NCBI RefSeq assembly: GCF_022201045.2
Contig: NC_068558.1
Span: 1,178,001-1,242,000, forward strand
Direction of reading: 5' to 3'
Length of the DNA: 64,000 bases
Source: Citrus sinensis
Taxonomy: Eukaryota > Streptophyta > Magnoliopsida > Sapindales > Rutaceae
Shown here: positions 62,399 through 64,000 of the stretch, piece after piece
How positions within the stretch are numbered: the stretch's first letter is position 1
How the letters are laid out: the number at the start of each line of letters is the position of its first letter
Notes under the pieces: model-generated
Database searches by the model: none
The model's input: only the letters and a program-made list of their open reading frames with translations
What the model was told of the DNA's origin: nothing
Translations under genes and position numbers: made by a program

Positions 62399-64000
62399 TT
62401 ATCCATATTATAGTTTAATTATATCTTTATCTGTTTAATATTCTTTATTTTTAAATTACCTAGGCACTCTATAAATATATATGCTAGCTACTGAATAATT
62501 ATGCAATTGTCATACTGAATTAGTAAAATACAGCTTTTACTTATCCACTGAATTTGTTTCATTCTTAATATATTTCGAGATCATAGCTCAACCCTTCCTG
62601 TGGTATTATGTGAAAGATTATGCATGTTCTCAAAGTGCTATTGATTTTTTAAATTTGTTTATTTGAATAAATTGTATGTATATGTATTATTTTATGGTCT
62701 TTTCTATTAATTAAATTGTTGAGCGGTCAAGATATTCTGGATAATTAATCATTATTTTATGTTCGATTTTTGGTTTGATTTTTATGGATGGAATTGATTG
62801 CTAACCATTGTTTCGCTTTCTTGAGTGATTATTTGTGGGCAGCCTCAATCTTTGAAAATTAAGCCAGGGCTTTCGCCTTTAGGGTTTTTGTTATGTTTGT
62901 CAAGCTGCTGCTGCTGCTGCTGCCGTTATTGTTAAAAAAGCTAGGCCTCCGCAGGGAGTTTAATTTACGCTCTACGACAACAACCTCCTTGGGTCTAGCT
63001 CTCTTGCTTGCAACAAGTTCCTAGGCCTAGACAGACATGTCTCTTCATCAGTCTCGGGGTTACAATTACCGATATATCCTCGCCCCATCGGTGCTTCATA
63101 TATATGTCTTTCTCTTCCCATCTATCTTTTTCCTTTTAAATTTGAAGATCGAGTACTGACTGTATTATTTATTACTTGCTTGGCAGTTGGCAACAATTAG
63201 GCTGCTGTGTTTTGCTCTGGTGCGTTTGCATGTGTGAATGAAAATATGAAAATGATCATCCACTGCCAAGTCTAGAAATAGATACAATATTAAAGTTGTA
63301 TCTGTTCATTACTGCGCCTGTCTAATTCTTGCGTTTGTTTGACGAGTCTGATTGCATGTACAGAGCCTTCAGCCAGAATCCATATATTGTACGTAACACA
63401 CGGTTTACACGAGTTTTTGAGTTGCAAAGCGGGCAGATTCGTGCTAAATCTCTTCTGTTGACTTCGCTTGTTATTAATAAGATTATCCCACAATTAGTAC
63501 CGGTGTCTTTCTGTACACTTCGATATGTCACATCACATTTTATATTTGAATGTTTACCTACCAAGTGAATTTACAAATAACTACATTTAGAATTAAATAA
63601 AGGACGATGCTTACTCTAAATAGTTTTAAAGTTGAGTATTAATTAGAGTGTAAATTACAGACACATACGCATAGTAATAAATAATAAAAAAAATATATTA
63701 TAATTTTGATTGTCTTAAAGTGAATCTAATATCATCGGACCCTTAAATAAAACAATTATCTTCCACTGACAATTTTTTAAGAGAATTCATGTTGGTGATC
63801 GAAAGAAAGTTTCTTTGAATTTTAGTTTCTTTTAATGTAATAGGGTCAATGCTGATGGATGGGCGTGACAAGCTACTTAATTTCACTCTTGCTAAAATTG
63901 AATGAAGAATATGTGATATGATCACATTAATTTTTTTAATGAAAATATTATTCCCGTTGACTCTCCATGAAACCCTAGCCTGACATATAGTTTTTAAGCT
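62399..64000. other. MIR319 downstream region and window end
   Basis: The primary transcript may extend here. A (GCT)n run lies at 62901-62920, followed by a more complex stretch to about 63120. Short frames at 63290-63568 are opposed on both strands and show no family. No further gene seen. Confidence 0.4.

Noticed and set aside
63290-63568. Opposed short frames on both strands
   Set aside because: Both are under 85 codons, overlap each other and have no recognisable features.

Overview
The window looks like nuclear DNA from a eudicot plant. It is AT-rich, its genes have short GT-AG introns, its proteins are plant-type (hydroxyproline galactosyltransferase, plant LRR receptor kinase, DUF1191, light-response BTB protein), and it holds a MIR319 gene and many small plant transposons. 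A woody Sapindales species such as Citrus would fit, but that is an impression and not proved. Exon structures were built by hand from splice signals and reading-frame continuity. Start codons were re-checked, because several long open frames begin at a non-ATG codon.

Layout. 1-8.3 kb: no convincing gene; two copies of a Tourist-like MITE, a fold-back element and simple repeats. 8.5-10.4 kb (-): ubiquitin-conjugating enzyme E2 of the UBC8/10 group, 148 aa. 12.2-14.9 kb (-): LRR receptor kinase with a degenerate active site, 625 aa. 18.7-20.6 kb (-): glucose-6-phosphate 1-epimerase-like protein, 304 aa. 22.9-26.0 kb (-): HPGT1-like galactosyltransferase, 344 aa, 12 exons. It is head-to-head with V-ATPase subunit E (+, 26.9-29.4 kb, 230 aa) across an 826-bp divergent promoter. 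31.3-32.3 kb: non-autonomous hAT element with a perfect 8-bp target duplication. 33.5-38.6 kb (+): ABCC-type transporter lacking the usual N-terminal TMD0. It is followed by a decayed LINE, another hAT element and a broken second ABCC copy (about 40.8-41.4 kb). 42.2-43.6 kb (+): intronless 6-phosphogluconate dehydrogenase, 494 aa. 44.7-45.6 kb (-): DUF1191 membrane protein. 46.4-47.0 kb: Mutator-like MITE. 47.1-49.6 kb (-): POB1/LRB BTB-BACK protein, 555 aa. 50-64 kb: repeat-rich, with a second Mutator-like MITE, clustered SINEs and, near the right edge, a MIR319 precursor (62.2-62.4 kb) downstream of a TATA box.

The genes are mostly unrelated single-copy housekeeping, wall-glycosylation or signalling genes, as is normal in plant chromosomes. 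No operon-like or clustered pathway is evident. The best points for a second look are MIR319 with its conserved second small-RNA duplex, the decaying ABCC pair, and the well-delimited set of non-autonomous DNA transposons. I did not find a convincing unknown biological system.
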